DNA of 39,138 nt, taken from NCBI GenBank assembly GCA_026989655.1, contig JALSIX010000145.1:1-39138 (forward strand), in the 5' to 3' direction. Positions 1 through 8,416 of the stretch are shown here, in pieces. The notes under the pieces were generated by a model. That model saw nothing but the letters and a program-made list of their open reading frames with translations, had not been told where the DNA came from and made no database searches. This stretch comes from Caldilineaceae bacterium (GTDB taxonomy: Bacteria > Chloroflexota > Anaerolineae > Caldilineales > Caldilineaceae). Position numbers and translations under genes: made by a program. How positions within the stretch are numbered: position 1 is the first letter of the stretch; every line of letters starts with the position of its first letter.

Positions 1-215
1 CCCGCATCCTCCTGGCCCTCTCCCGGGCCGAGCTCTGTGTCTGCGACCTGGCCACCCTGCTGGGGATGAGCCTCTCCGCGGTCTCCCATCAACTGCGCCT
101 GCTGCGGGCCCACGGCCTGGTCCGTTTCCGCAAGCAGGGGCGGCTGGTCTACTATTCCCTGGCCCATCCGCAGGCAGTCCAGCTCTTGGAGGCGGCTCTG
201 GAGCTGGCGGGCTGA
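1..215 (+). CDS. ArsR/SmtB-family metal-responsive repressor (C-terminal part, cut by window edge)
   Basis: The reading frame is open from base 3 to the TGA at 213-215 and encodes about 70 residues of a winged helix-turn-helix protein. The visible sequence has the ELCVCDLA motif, the CxC metal-sensing motif in the DNA-binding domain of ArsR/CadC-type repressors. It is followed by the recognition helix (MSLSAVSHQLRLLRAHGLV) and the wing (RKQGRLVYYSL). Family members bind operators of metal or metalloid resistance genes and release DNA when As, Sb, Cd, Pb or Zn occupies the cysteines. The exact metal cannot be told from this fragment. The N-terminus and any regulated partner lie outside the window. 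The next gene is convergent and unrelated (Nudix). Confidence 0.88.
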   Translation, partial: RILLALSRAELCVCDLATLLGMSLSAVSHQLRLLRAHGLVRFRKQGRLVYYSLAHPQAVQLLEAALELAG

Positions 216-230
216 GCAAGACACTGGAAC

Positions 231-662
231 TCAGGTGGCCAGATCCGATGCTCCCGCAGCGCCCACCTGTGCCAGGAGCCTCCGGTCCGAGGGGTAGGTG
301 ACGCGCTCTCGGGCCTTTTCCAGGGGCACCCACGCCACTTCCTCCACCTCCCAGTCGTGCTCCCCCACCTTCTGGAGCGGGCGCATCAGGTACCAGTGGA
401 CCGTCTTCTTGACCAGGGTGTCACCCCGGCGGAACCAGTACTGGGATCGCGGTAGCTCCCGTTCGATGCGGCAGGCGTAGCCGGTCTCCTCCTGGACCTC
501 GCGGAGGGCCGCGGTCTGGGGATCCTCGTCCGGCTCCACCAGGCCCTTGGGCAGGGTCCACACCGTCTCCCCCCTCAGGTTCTGGGCACGGATCAGCAGA
601 ACCCGTCCCCGATGGTCCACGACCACACCTCCGGCCGATGTCTCGAAAGCGACTTGGGTCAT
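231..662 (-). CDS. Nudix hydrolase
   Basis: This 143-residue protein has a complete Nudix box, G-x5-E-x7-REVQEETG (GLVEPDED... to REVQEETGY), in the N-terminal half. The box coordinates the metal that drives hydrolysis of nucleoside diphosphate-X bonds. The opening strand (ETSAGGVVVDHRGRVLLIRA) and the segment VWTLPKGLVE resemble the diadenosine-polyphosphate or general housekeeping branch, but the substrate cannot be assigned. I chose the ATG at 662 because AGGAG lies at 670-674 with a 7-base spacer and the protein then begins at the family's usual first strand. An open frame extends upstream to 803 but its sequence is not Nudix-like. The gene is divergent from the DUF937 gene and convergent with the ArsR fragment. 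Confidence 0.9.
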   Translation of the reverse strand: MTQVAFETSAGGVVVDHRGRVLLIRAQNLRGETVWTLPKGLVEPDEDPQTAALREVQEETGYACRIERELPRSQYWFRRGDTLVKKTVHWYLMRPLQKVGEHDWEVEEVAWVPLEKARERVTYPSDRRLLAQVGAAGASDLAT

Positions 663-968
663 GGGGGGTCTCCTGTGTTGGGTGGACACGGATGGGATGG
701 AAAGGCCACTGCGGATCTTACCACATCGCGCCGTGGTTCCTGGGGGTCCCTTCAGGTCCGGAGACACCGGGTCCACCCGTGGATGTTGGAGTCTCGCCCC
801 CACCCTGAGGGCGAGACAGGGGCAGCCCTGGGTCGTCCTGCATGCCCTTTCCCGGATATCTCCTTCCGCCCTGCCGTCCTGTAAGGGCCATCCTGTAATG
901 ATCGATGTAACCTTTCGGTGCGATCCTGGCAGGGGCAGGACGGTCTACCCATTCACAGGAGAGAGAAA
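663..968. other. Divergent intergenic region between Nudix and DUF937 genes
   Basis: This stretch of about 300 bases separates two divergent genes and must hold both start regions. The ribosome-binding sites are clear: AGGAG at 670-674 for the minus-strand gene and AGGAGAG at 957-963 for the plus-strand gene. Apart from one weak minus-strand -10 I could not identify promoters. No coding frame here looks real. Confidence 0.5.
715..720 (-). promoter_or_regulatory. Possible -10 element of the Nudix gene
   Basis: TAAGAT on the minus strand would place a transcript start near 708, about 46 bases before the Nudix ATG. No convincing -35 lies 16-18 bases upstream, although GGAACC occurs at 735-740. 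This is a weak assignment. Confidence 0.25.
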
Positions 969-1553
969 ATGAGCGTACTGGCGAGCACTCTGATGCAGAT
1001 GCTGGGGGCGGAGGGGGTACAGCAGATCAGCCAGCAACTGGGCGCGGACGAGCAGAGCACCCAAAAGGCGGTGCGTGCCGCCCTGCCCATGCTGATCAGC
1101 GCGCTGGGGAAGAATGCCGCCTCCCCGGAAGGGGCGGAAGCCCTGGACAGGGCCTTGGAGAAGGACCACGACGGCCAACTGCTGGAGGACGTGGTCCAGG
1201 TGTTGCGCGATCGGGCCGTGCAGCAGGATGGCCAGGCCATCCTGGGCCATGTGCTGGGCGAGAGGCAGGGGCTTGTGGCCAAGGGGCTGGGCAGCACCAC
1301 AGGTTTGGACCCAAACTCGGCCGGGCAGCTTCTGGCCATGCTGGCCCCCCTGGTCATGGGCGGCCTGGGCAAGACCAAACGGGAGATGGGGCTGGATGCC
1401 CAGGGCATCGCTCGCCTGTTGGGGCAGGAGCGCCAGAGGGCCGACTCCCAGTTGGGCGGCCTGGCCCGGCTGTTGGACATGGACGGCGACGGCGATCTCA
1501 CCGACGACATCCTGGGCCTGGGATCCCGGTTCCTGGGTGGGCTGTTTCGCTGA
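969..1553 (+). CDS. DUF937 (YidB-like) domain protein
   Basis: This 194-residue protein is mostly helical and rich in Gly, Leu and Gln. It matches the DUF937 family: an N-terminal segment (LMQMLGAEGVQQISQQLG), a middle segment with AAALPMLISALGKNA-like sequence, and an Ala/Gly-rich helix (LLAMLAPLVMGGLGK). The C-terminal part carries a DMDGDGDLTDDILGL segment, similar to a calcium-binding loop but without an acidic residue at the usual twelfth position; related acidic loops are common in this family. The function is unknown, and there is no signal peptide or membrane helix. The ATG at 969 follows AGGAGAG (957-963) with a 5-base spacer. An upstream in-frame ATG at 918 is not needed. The gene is a single transcription unit ended by the hairpin at 1668-1693. 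Confidence 0.85.
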   Translation: MSVLASTLMQMLGAEGVQQISQQLGADEQSTQKAVRAALPMLISALGKNAASPEGAEALDRALEKDHDGQLLEDVVQVLRDRAVQQDGQAILGHVLGERQGLVAKGLGSTTGLDPNSAGQLLAMLAPLVMGGLGKTKREMGLDAQGIARLLGQERQRADSQLGGLARLLDMDGDGDLTDDILGLGSRFLGGLFR

Positions 1554-1918
1554 CCGGCCTCGGCCCTCCCAGGGCATGGAGTTCGCAGATCACGGGTCTG
1601 CCACGCAAGACATCCACAGGCTCTCTGCACCGTACCCTATCCTACCCGCAAGGCAGCTCGTGGTCCCAAGCCCCGCTGAACCCGGCGGGGCTTCTTCTTT
1701 TCTTTTCCATGGGTTTCCCTGCATCCGATGGTCCTGCTGAGCCGTGGTTCGACCGGATCGGCCCGGGATCCCCACGAGTCCTCCATAGGGCTCCACGGCA
1801 GCCGACAACGTCGCCGGCGTCCCTGCCCTGGCCGTCTCGGCCGCGGTGCCCCGGAGGGGAACGGCGCGGCCGGTCCGTTGACATGCGTCAGGCGGAAGAG
1901 TCGGCCCGGGACGCCCGA
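1554..1918. other. Intergenic region between two convergent units
   Basis: Apart from the plus-strand terminator at 1668-1706, I see no gene in these 365 bases. No clear terminator for the minus-strand glycan operon, whose last gene stops at 1919, was found. Open frames here have no recognisable protein character. Confidence 0.5.
1668..1706 (+). terminator. Rho-independent terminator
   Basis: A perfect 9-base-pair stem AAGCCCCGC / GCGGGGCTT (1668-1676 and 1685-1693) with an 8-base loop is followed by a pyrimidine tract rich in T (cttctttcttttcc). It lies 115 bases after the DUF937 stop and is oriented to end that transcript. There is no T-rich tract in the minus direction, so it is probably one-way. 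Confidence 0.85.
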
Positions 1919-2644
1919 TCAGTCGTCGCCCTCCGGGTCCGTGCGATCTCCCTCTCGGTACTCCTCCCCATCCGGCTCCCGATCCTCTTCCGGGTTCTCT
2001 GAACCCCGTCGGTGTCTTCCCTGCCTCTCCTCCTGGGGTTCCTTTTCCTCCTCGTGTCGCTCCTCGGCCGCTCCGTTGTCCCCAAGAGCCCGCTGGCCGG
2101 CCACCCAGGCCTCGGGTGTGGCCGGTTCGGGCACTGGGGGCGGGGTGGCCCTATGGCTCGCGCTTTGGTTCGACCGGGGCGGGCTCTCCGGGGGCGGCAC
2201 GGCCCGCGGACCGGCGGTGGGGGTTGGGCTTTCGGCGGGCACCGATGCATGGAGTGGCCTGGGGGCGGGAGCTGGGAGATGGGAGAGAGGCGCTTGGGCG
2301 GTGGCCGGGCAGCTTGCCTGCAGTCCGTGGACCGGTGAGAGGGTGTAGGGGGTTGCCTGGGAGACGCGTTCCGGGGCCGATGTCGGGGCATCTTGCTCGT
2401 TCCCGGGCGCGGACGAGCCGGGAGCGTCCCCCCCGGAGGGCGTATCCCCAGGGAAGGCCGGTCTGGGGGAAAGGGCGGTGGGCCTCGCGATCGGTTGGCC
2501 CGTCACCTCCCTGTCCACCGTGGCTGTTGTCTCCCGGGTGGGCGTCGCCTGCAGCAGGCTCCACAGGCTCCAGCCGGTGACCAACACCACCGGCAGGAGC
2601 AACAACAGCATGATCGACAGCGACTTGGGAATGCGTTCACCCAT
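1919..2644 (-). CDS. Membrane-anchored Pro/Ser/Thr-rich protein of unknown function
   Basis: I do not recognise a family. The 241-residue product starts with a short basic segment and one hydrophobic helix (about residues 9-32, LSIMLLLLLPVVLVTGW), so it is probably a signal-anchored exported protein. The rest is low-complexity: a long Pro/Ala/Ser/Thr-rich stretch (about 35-165) and then a highly charged Glu/Arg/Asp tail (about 180-241). Such architecture suggests an extended extracytoplasmic linker without an enzymatic domain. The ATG at 2644 has AAGGA five bases upstream. It lies 115 bases downstream of the ABC transporter stop on the same strand and is probably the last gene of that operon. 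It could be an accessory surface protein; its reality rests on the start signals and the membrane helix. Confidence 0.6.
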   Translation of the reverse strand: MGERIPKSLSIMLLLLLPVVLVTGWSLWSLLQATPTRETTATVDREVTGQPIARPTALSPRPAFPGDTPSGGDAPGSSAPGNEQDAPTSAPERVSQATPYTLSPVHGLQASCPATAQAPLSHLPAPAPRPLHASVPAESPTPTAGPRAVPPPESPPRSNQSASHRATPPPVPEPATPEAWVAGQRALGDNGAAEERHEEEKEPQEERQGRHRRGSENPEEDREPDGEEYREGDRTDPEGDD

Positions 2645-2759
2645 CGGGTTCCTTCCCGTGATGGCATGTGGTGTATCCCGTTCCGTCGGCCTGGCGGGCC
2701 GCTCTCTCCCGACTTTCGGGAAGTGGGGTGGAGGCCCATGCCGCCTGGGAGCGGGTCAG

Positions 2760-4748
2760 TCAGCCGAGTTCGGCCACGGCCCCGGAAGCCGGGTGGGGCG
2801 CGCTGGGTCCATCCTCGGCCGTCGACGTGCTCTGCGTCCCCTCCTGGTGGCCTTTGGCTCCGGTGGAGAGATCTCGTGGCGCCGAGGGGGACGGGGATGT
2901 TTCCGGGTCGCCCATCTGCAGGCAGACCAGCCGGGCATAGATCCCGCCCCGGCCCATGAGCTCCTGGTGGCTGCCCTGTTCCACGATGCGTCCCCGATCC
3001 AGGACCACGATGCGGTCCGCGTTGCGTACCGTGGAGAGCCGATGGGCCACCACGAAGGTGGTCCGTCCCTGCATGAGCCGTTCCAGCGCGCTCATGACCA
3101 GCTCCTCGGAGCCCGCGTCCAGGGCCGCGGTGGGTTCGTCCAGGATCAGGATGGGGGCGTCGCAGAGGAGGGCTCGGGCGATGGCGATGCGTTGCCGCTG
3201 TCCGCCGGAGAGGGTGGCGCCCCGTTCACCCACCACCGTGTCGTAGCCCTGGGGCAGCCCCAGGATGAACTCGTGGGCGTTGGCGGCCTTCGCGGCGGCC
3301 ACGATCTCCTCCTCCTGGGCCTCTGGGCGGCCGTAGGCGATGTTCTCCCGGATGGAACAGGCGAAGAGCACCGATTCCTGGGGCACGATGGCGAACTGGC
3401 GGCGCAGGTCTGCCAGGCGGATGGAGCGGATGTCCTGGCCGTCCAGGTAGATGGTGCCGGCCGTGGGCTCGTAGAAGCGCAGGAGCAGGTTGGCCAGGGT
3501 GGATTTCCCCGCTCCGGTGCTGCCCACCAGGGCGATCACCTGGCCCGGCGCCACCTCCAGGTCGACCTCCTGGAGCACAGGCCGTTCTGGAGCCCGAGGG
3601 TAGGCGAAGCTGACCCTCTCGAAGCGGATGGCTCCCTGGGCCCGTTCCAGGGGGCGGGCGTCGGGGGGTTCCTCCGTGTCGCGCCTCGCGTCCAGGATCT
3701 TGGCCAGGCGATCGCCGCTCACCGCGGCCTTCTGCAGGGTGGCGGAGAGCTTGCTGAACTTGCGCAGGGGCCGGTACATGTCCTTGAGGTAGGACATGAA
3801 GATGATCAGCTCGCCCACGCTGAGCTGGCCCACCAGGATCTGGGAGACACCGTACCAGATCACCGCGGCAGTGCTGGTGGCCTGGATGAAGTCGATGACC
3901 GGGCTGAAGGAGGCCTCCCAGCGAATGGAGCGCAGGGCCGAGCGGATCCGCTCCTGGCCATGGGCCTGGAACCGGGCCAACTGCTGGGCCTCCCGGCCGA
4001 AGGCCTTCACCTCCCGGATGGCGCCCAGGGTCTCCAGGGTCAGGGTCATCATCTCCCCCTCCTTGGTCCGGGCTACCTTGGCCGCGGCCCGGATGTTGCG
4101 ACGGAAGGTGATGTAGAGGAAGAGGAGCAGGGGCACGTAGGCCAGGACGATCACCGAGAAGCGCCAGTTGATGAAGAGCATGACCCCCGCGAAGCCGATG
4201 AACTTCACCCCGTTGACCAGGAACTCGCCGGAGATGGCCACCAGCGCGGCCATGATCTTGTTCGCGTCCTCGGTCACCCGCTTCAGCACGTCCCCCAGGC
4301 GGTTCTGGTCGAAGAACTGGAGGGGCAGCTCCTGCACGTGGCTGAAGACCCGGGAGCGGAGCAGGAAGGTGGCGCGCTCCTGGACCAGGCCGCTCATGTA
4401 CTCGTAGGCGAAGGCCGCAGCGCCCTGGAGCACGGTGACCAGGAGCAGCGCGGCCCCCAGGATCGCGGTCAGGGTGCGGGGATCGGGGTCCAGGTAGGTG
4501 TGGATCCAGCCCTCGATCTCCCCGGGAAAGGGCTGGCCCTGGAGGACGTTGTCGATGATGAACTTCAAGGGCCAGGGCGCCACCACGTCCAGGAGGGCCA
4601 CCAGGAAGATGAGCCCTACCGAGAGGGCCAACAGCCCCCCAAAGGGCCTCAGGTAGTGCAGGTAGCGTCGGTCGATCCCGATCAGGGGCAGGTAGGACGC
4701 GTTGGGGCGCTGTCGACGTCGGCGATCCTTTTTGCTACGGGCACTCAT
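2760..4748 (-). CDS. ABC transporter, fused permease/ATPase (MsbA/ABCB type exporter)
   Basis: This 662-residue half-transporter has a six-helix membrane domain (about residues 30-335) and a C-terminal nucleotide-binding domain. The ATPase motifs are complete: Walker A GSTGAGKST (409-417), Q-loop Gln457, signature LSGGQRQR (513-520), Walker B ILILDEP (533-539) and H-loop His569. It should act as a homodimer exporting a lipid-linked or amphipathic substrate. Its position directly downstream of three glycosyltransferase genes suggests a glycolipid or polysaccharide precursor, but the substrate is inferred. The last 60 residues form a Ser/Pro-rich tail outside the usual domain. The start is 12 bases after the stop of the preceding gene with only a weak ribosome-binding site, which fits translational coupling. 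Confidence 0.95.
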   Translation of the reverse strand: MSARSKKDRRRRQRPNASYLPLIGIDRRYLHYLRPFGGLLALSVGLIFLVALLDVVAPWPLKFIIDNVLQGQPFPGEIEGWIHTYLDPDPRTLTAILGAALLLVTVLQGAAAFAYEYMSGLVQERATFLLRSRVFSHVQELPLQFFDQNRLGDVLKRVTEDANKIMAALVAISGEFLVNGVKFIGFAGVMLFINWRFSVIVLAYVPLLLFLYITFRRNIRAAAKVARTKEGEMMTLTLETLGAIREVKAFGREAQQLARFQAHGQERIRSALRSIRWEASFSPVIDFIQATSTAAVIWYGVSQILVGQLSVGELIIFMSYLKDMYRPLRKFSKLSATLQKAAVSGDRLAKILDARRDTEEPPDARPLERAQGAIRFERVSFAYPRAPERPVLQEVDLEVAPGQVIALVGSTGAGKSTLANLLLRFYEPTAGTIYLDGQDIRSIRLADLRRQFAIVPQESVLFACSIRENIAYGRPEAQEEEIVAAAKAANAHEFILGLPQGYDTVVGERGATLSGGQRQRIAIARALLCDAPILILDEPTAALDAGSEELVMSALERLMQGRTTFVVAHRLSTVRNADRIVVLDRGRIVEQGSHQELMGRGGIYARLVCLQMGDPETSPSPSAPRDLSTGAKGHQEGTQSTSTAEDGPSAPHPASGAVAELG

Positions 4749-4760
4749 CTCTGTAGACGC

Positions 4761-7088
4761 TCATACGGGCTCGATGGATTGGGTCCGGTTCTTCCAGAAG
4801 GGGCTGTCGTCCTCCGTCAACGCGGCCAGGGTATGGCCGTGGACAGGGTCGAAGAGGTGGACCAGACGGGGCCGGGGGGCCACCACCTTGAGCAGGCGGA
4901 AGAAGGTGGCTGCCTGGTAGAAGCGGAAGCGTTCCCAGAAGTGGGGGTCGGGCTCCCGACGGCGGGCGTAGCCTTCCAGGAAGAGACGCCCTGCGGGGAC
5001 CAGGGCCTGGGCATCTCCCAGCTTCTCCAGCCCCAGGAAGATCAGGTGGGCCGCGAAGTTGGCCACGTCCAGGGCGGGATCGCCCAGGGCCATCAGGTCG
5101 AAGTCGATGAGGGTCAACTGCTCCCGGCCCGGCCCCTCCTGGACCAGCACTTGGCTGTAGTAGAAGTCCCGATGGATGGGCGTCACGGCCGGTGGAAGGG
5201 GCAGCCGTGACGCCCACTGTCGAAGCGCGTCCCGGAGGCGGATGGCTTCTTGGGCAAAGGAGGGGCGCACCTGGATCAGCTCCTGGGTGAAACGGTCCAG
5301 GTTGGCCACCTCCTCCTCCACCCCGTAGCGCTTCAACGTCACCGGCCCGTCGCCGTTGACGGGCAGAGGCACAGGCAGGCTGTGGAACTTGGCCAGCCCC
5401 TGGGCTGTCTGGTCCATGATGGGGCGGATGTCCTGCACCCTCACCAGTTGGTTCAGGGTGCGTCCCGGGGCCCAGGCCTGGAGCTGCATGCGCATCTTGG
5501 GCGCGTAGCCCAGGGGCTCCGCCACGTGGATGCCGTCCTGGGCGTCTGGCCCGAAGCCGTTCTCCCAGAGCAGCCGCTGCAGCCGGTCCAGCCGGCGGCC
5601 TCGTTCGTCCCGAAAGACCTTGCCGATGACCCGGTGGTGGGTGGGCTCTTGGCTGCCCCGTCTGCGGCCGATCAGATCGTATCCCAGGACGCAGCGCCGG
5701 CCGGGCTTGTACTTGAGCACGTGGATGGTCTCTACCCGGACCAGCCGTTCCGGGCCCCGCCTGCCGAAGACGGCCAGGGCCTGGGCCAGGAAGGGGGCCG
5801 CCAGGTCGGGCCGAGTGGCCCGGTAGAGCCGTTGGCGCAGCTTCCAATCCAGGATGGGCAGGGGGGGTGCCTTTCGCCCGCGGCCGGAGGGCTGGCGGGC
5901 TGGACGCGCGTCCAGCCCGACCCAGCGGAGGACCTGTTGGGCGTTCCCCTGCCAGGTGTGTTTCTCCAGCACCTGCACCGCGCCCTGCCAGGCCATCTGT
6001 CGGGCCTCGGCCGGATGGGTCACCAGCCAGTGGATGCAGCGGGCCAGGGCCTGGTCGTCTCCAGGCGGGTAGAGCAGACCGGCCTGGCTGCCCCAGAGGA
6101 GCTGGGCGGACTGGCCCAGATCGGCGGCCACGGTGGGCACGCCGCAGGCCAGGTACTCGTAGAGTTTCAGGGGCGAGAAGTAGAAGTCCTCCAGCTCCGC
6201 ATGGGGGGAGACGGCCACATCCATGGCGGCCAGGTACGCGGGGATCTCCCCGTGGGGGACCGGGCCCGTCAGGGTGGTGACCTCGTCCAGGCCCAGGACG
6301 GCCAGGCGAGCGGGAAGCTCCGGAGGCATCTGGCCCACCAGGAGCAGATGGTATCGGGGATCGTCCATCCAGAGCCGGCGAAAGGCCCGGAAGAGCGTGG
6401 GGAGATCGTGCCAGGGCCGGGCCCGGCCGGCGAAGCCCACCACGATCTTGCCCCCCAGCCCGTAGCGATGGCGGACCCGCCCACCTCGCACCGCGGGGTG
6501 GAAACGGACCGGGTCCACCCCGTTGGGCAGCACGTGGACCCGCTCGGGGGCTGCGCCCTGGCGGATCACGTACTCCCGCAAGGGCTCGGAGACCACCGCG
6601 ACGGCCGTGGCGGCCTGGAACTGCTGCCGTTCTACCTGCTGGGCCCGGTGGGGATCGGTGAGCCGACGATAGCGGGCTGCCTCCTCCCGCAGGGGCGCGT
6701 TCACCTCCAGGACGAAGGGCACCCCGGTGGCCTGGGCCAGCCGGGCCCCCACGTCGCTCCAGAGGGAGTGGCGCTCGTAGATGAGGGCATGGGGCTCCTG
6801 GGCCAGGAGCGCTCGCGCGCGCTGGAACAGGGCCGGGACCACTGCCTGGCTGCGGGCTTCCCGGGCCGCGAGAGGGTCCCCGATCTCCGTGGGGGCCGGT
6901 GGCATGGGCACATGGAGCAGCCGGGCCTGGGGGGTGGGGCCGTCCGAGGGGCCGGGCCGGGGCGTCAGAAGGGTGACCCGATGTCCGAGCTCCGCGAAGG
7001 CGTTGGCCATGGCCCGCACGTGGACGGCTGCTCCCTTGTGTCCCCGGATGGGGACGCCTCGATCCGCGCAGAGAAAGAGGATGTTCAT
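4761..7088 (-). CDS. GT4 glycosyltransferase fused to an APH-like phosphotransferase
   Basis: This 775-residue protein joins two enzymes. Residues 1 to about 410 are a GT-B glycosyltransferase of family 4: it opens with MNILFLCADRGVPIRGHKGA and has an acceptor-side segment HGEIPAYLAAMDVAVSPH and the donor-side segment SPLKLYEYLACGVPTVAADL. Residues from about 430 resemble aminoglycoside/choline-kinase-type phosphotransferases, with the catalytic loop HRDFYYSQ (His639, Asp641) and the metal-binding segment IDFDLMALGDPALD (Asp662). The start at 7088 overlaps the previous stop as ATGA. The likely role is to add a sugar and phosphorylate the same or a neighbouring glycan, or to act on a lipid-linked sugar. 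Neither substrate is visible. In the active loop the usual Asn after HxD is replaced by Gln. Confidence 0.88.
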   Translation of the reverse strand: MNILFLCADRGVPIRGHKGAAVHVRAMANAFAELGHRVTLLTPRPGPSDGPTPQARLLHVPMPPAPTEIGDPLAAREARSQAVVPALFQRARALLAQEPHALIYERHSLWSDVGARLAQATGVPFVLEVNAPLREEAARYRRLTDPHRAQQVERQQFQAATAVAVVSEPLREYVIRQGAAPERVHVLPNGVDPVRFHPAVRGGRVRHRYGLGGKIVVGFAGRARPWHDLPTLFRAFRRLWMDDPRYHLLLVGQMPPELPARLAVLGLDEVTTLTGPVPHGEIPAYLAAMDVAVSPHAELEDFYFSPLKLYEYLACGVPTVAADLGQSAQLLWGSQAGLLYPPGDDQALARCIHWLVTHPAEARQMAWQGAVQVLEKHTWQGNAQQVLRWVGLDARPARQPSGRGRKAPPLPILDWKLRQRLYRATRPDLAAPFLAQALAVFGRRGPERLVRVETIHVLKYKPGRRCVLGYDLIGRRRGSQEPTHHRVIGKVFRDERGRRLDRLQRLLWENGFGPDAQDGIHVAEPLGYAPKMRMQLQAWAPGRTLNQLVRVQDIRPIMDQTAQGLAKFHSLPVPLPVNGDGPVTLKRYGVEEEVANLDRFTQELIQVRPSFAQEAIRLRDALRQWASRLPLPPAVTPIHRDFYYSQVLVQEGPGREQLTLIDFDLMALGDPALDVANFAAHLIFLGLEKLGDAQALVPAGRLFLEGYARRREPDPHFWERFRFYQAATFFRLLKVVAPRPRLVHLFDPVHGHTLAALTEDDSPFWKNRTQSIEPV

Positions 7089-8416
7089 AGGGCCGCGAAG
7101 ACCTCCTCCAGTCCGGGGACCGGCAATTCCGGCAGCGGATAGATGGGCGACGGCTCTGGAAGCGGGGGCAGCGGCGGAGGACAGGGGGCCCCGGCCGCCA
7201 CGGTGGTCGGCTCGGTGAGCCATGCCCGGAGCTGGGCCACGTTCCGGCGCACGTCGAACTCCCGCTCTGCCTTGGCCCGGGCCGCGGTGCCCATGGCCTG
7301 GCGGCGGGCTGGATCGGTGAGGAGCTGGGCCAGGGCCTGGGCCAGGGCCGACACGTCTCCCGGTGGGACCAGCAGACCGTTCTGGTCGTGGTCGATGATC
7401 TCTGGGACGCCGGTCAGCTCTGTGGAGACCGGAGGCAGGCCGGTGGCCATGGCCTCCAGGAGCACCGTGGGCAGACCGTCCCGGTTGCCGTCCTGGCCCA
7501 CGACGCAGGGCAGGGCAAAGACGGCGGCCTGGCGGTAGGCCCTCAGCACCTGTTCCTGGGGGCGGGGTCCCAGGAGCTTCACCCGGTGGGACAGGCCCAA
7601 CGCCTGGATCTGTGCGGTGAGCCGGGGTTCCAGGGGCCCTTTGCCGATGATCTGGCAGTGGAACTTCACCCCTTGCTGGGCCAGGATCCCGCAGGCCCGG
7701 ATCAGGTCGCTGAAGCCCTTCTTCTCCACCAGCCGGCCTACGGCCAGGATGCGGTTGTCCCGGCGCTGTCCTGGGCGGCCTGGGCGGAAGCGGCCCAGGT
7801 CGATGCCGTTGTAGAGGCAGTGGATGGTGCCCGGGCCGTCCTGGATGAGCTCCTGCAGATAGCGCTGGTTGAAGCGGCTCACCGTGACCACGAAGCGGGC
7901 CTCGCGGATCTTGGCCCGGAGGCTCTCCGGGCGCACGCTCTCGTGGAAGATGTCCTTGGCGTGGGCGGTGAAGCTGTAGGGCATGCCGATGAGATGGTAG
8001 ATCAGGTTGGCCACCCGGGTGGCGCTGGACGCGAAGTGGGCGTGGACCCCATCCACCGGATGACGAAGCAGATGGGCCGCGATGTAGCCGGCCTGGAGGA
8101 ACCGCTTCACCGCGTAGAGATGCCCCTTGGCCTCCACCTGGGCCCGGACCCGGCGGTAGCGCTCGGGGACCGCAGCCTGGAGGAGCCGATGCGCGGCCAG
8201 GATCCGGTCCGGCTCCATCTGGGGATACTGGGGCACGTAGACCACGTTGGCCCGGACCCGGGCCAGACGGGCATGGAAGCGGCCATCGTCCGGCTTGCGC
8301 AGGGAGTAGATGCGCACGTCCACACCTTGGCGTTCCAGTTCCAGGATCTCGTTGACGATGAAGGTCTCGGAGAACCGGGGGTACATCTTCAGGATATAGG
8401 CGATCCGGGGCCTCAT
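7085..8416 (-). CDS. GT4-family glycosyltransferase
   Basis: This 443-residue GT-B enzyme opens with IAYILKMYPRFSETFIVNEI, the typical start of exopolysaccharide GT4 enzymes (WcaL/AmsK-like). The donor-binding half carries ILAVGRLVEKKGFSDLI and RDGLPTVLLEAMATGLP; in the latter the first Glu of the EX7E motif is replaced by Asp. It should transfer a sugar from a nucleotide donor to a lipid-linked oligosaccharide at the cytoplasmic face. The C-terminal 45 residues are Pro-rich and outside the fold. Start and stop both overlap the neighbouring genes as ATGA, so three transferases are translated as a chain. The frame runs open far upstream, but that part lies antiparallel in register over the previous gene and is not protein-like. 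Confidence 0.92.
   Translation of the reverse strand: MRPRIAYILKMYPRFSETFIVNEILELERQGVDVRIYSLRKPDDGRFHARLARVRANVVYVPQYPQMEPDRILAAHRLLQAAVPERYRRVRAQVEAKGHLYAVKRFLQAGYIAAHLLRHPVDGVHAHFASSATRVANLIYHLIGMPYSFTAHAKDIFHESVRPESLRAKIREARFVVTVSRFNQRYLQELIQDGPGTIHCLYNGIDLGRFRPGRPGQRRDNRILAVGRLVEKKGFSDLIRACGILAQQGVKFHCQIIGKGPLEPRLTAQIQALGLSHRVKLLGPRPQEQVLRAYRQAAVFALPCVVGQDGNRDGLPTVLLEAMATGLPPVSTELTGVPEIIDHDQNGLLVPPGDVSALAQALAQLLTDPARRQAMGTAARAKAEREFDVRRNVAQLRAWLTEPTTVAAGAPCPPPLPPLPEPSPIYPLPELPVPGLEEVFAAL

Noticed and set aside
2478-5210. A 910-codon open frame on the plus strand
   Set aside because: It is antisense to the ABC transporter, and its composition (Gly, Gln, His, Val) is the usual shadow of a GC-rich coding strand.
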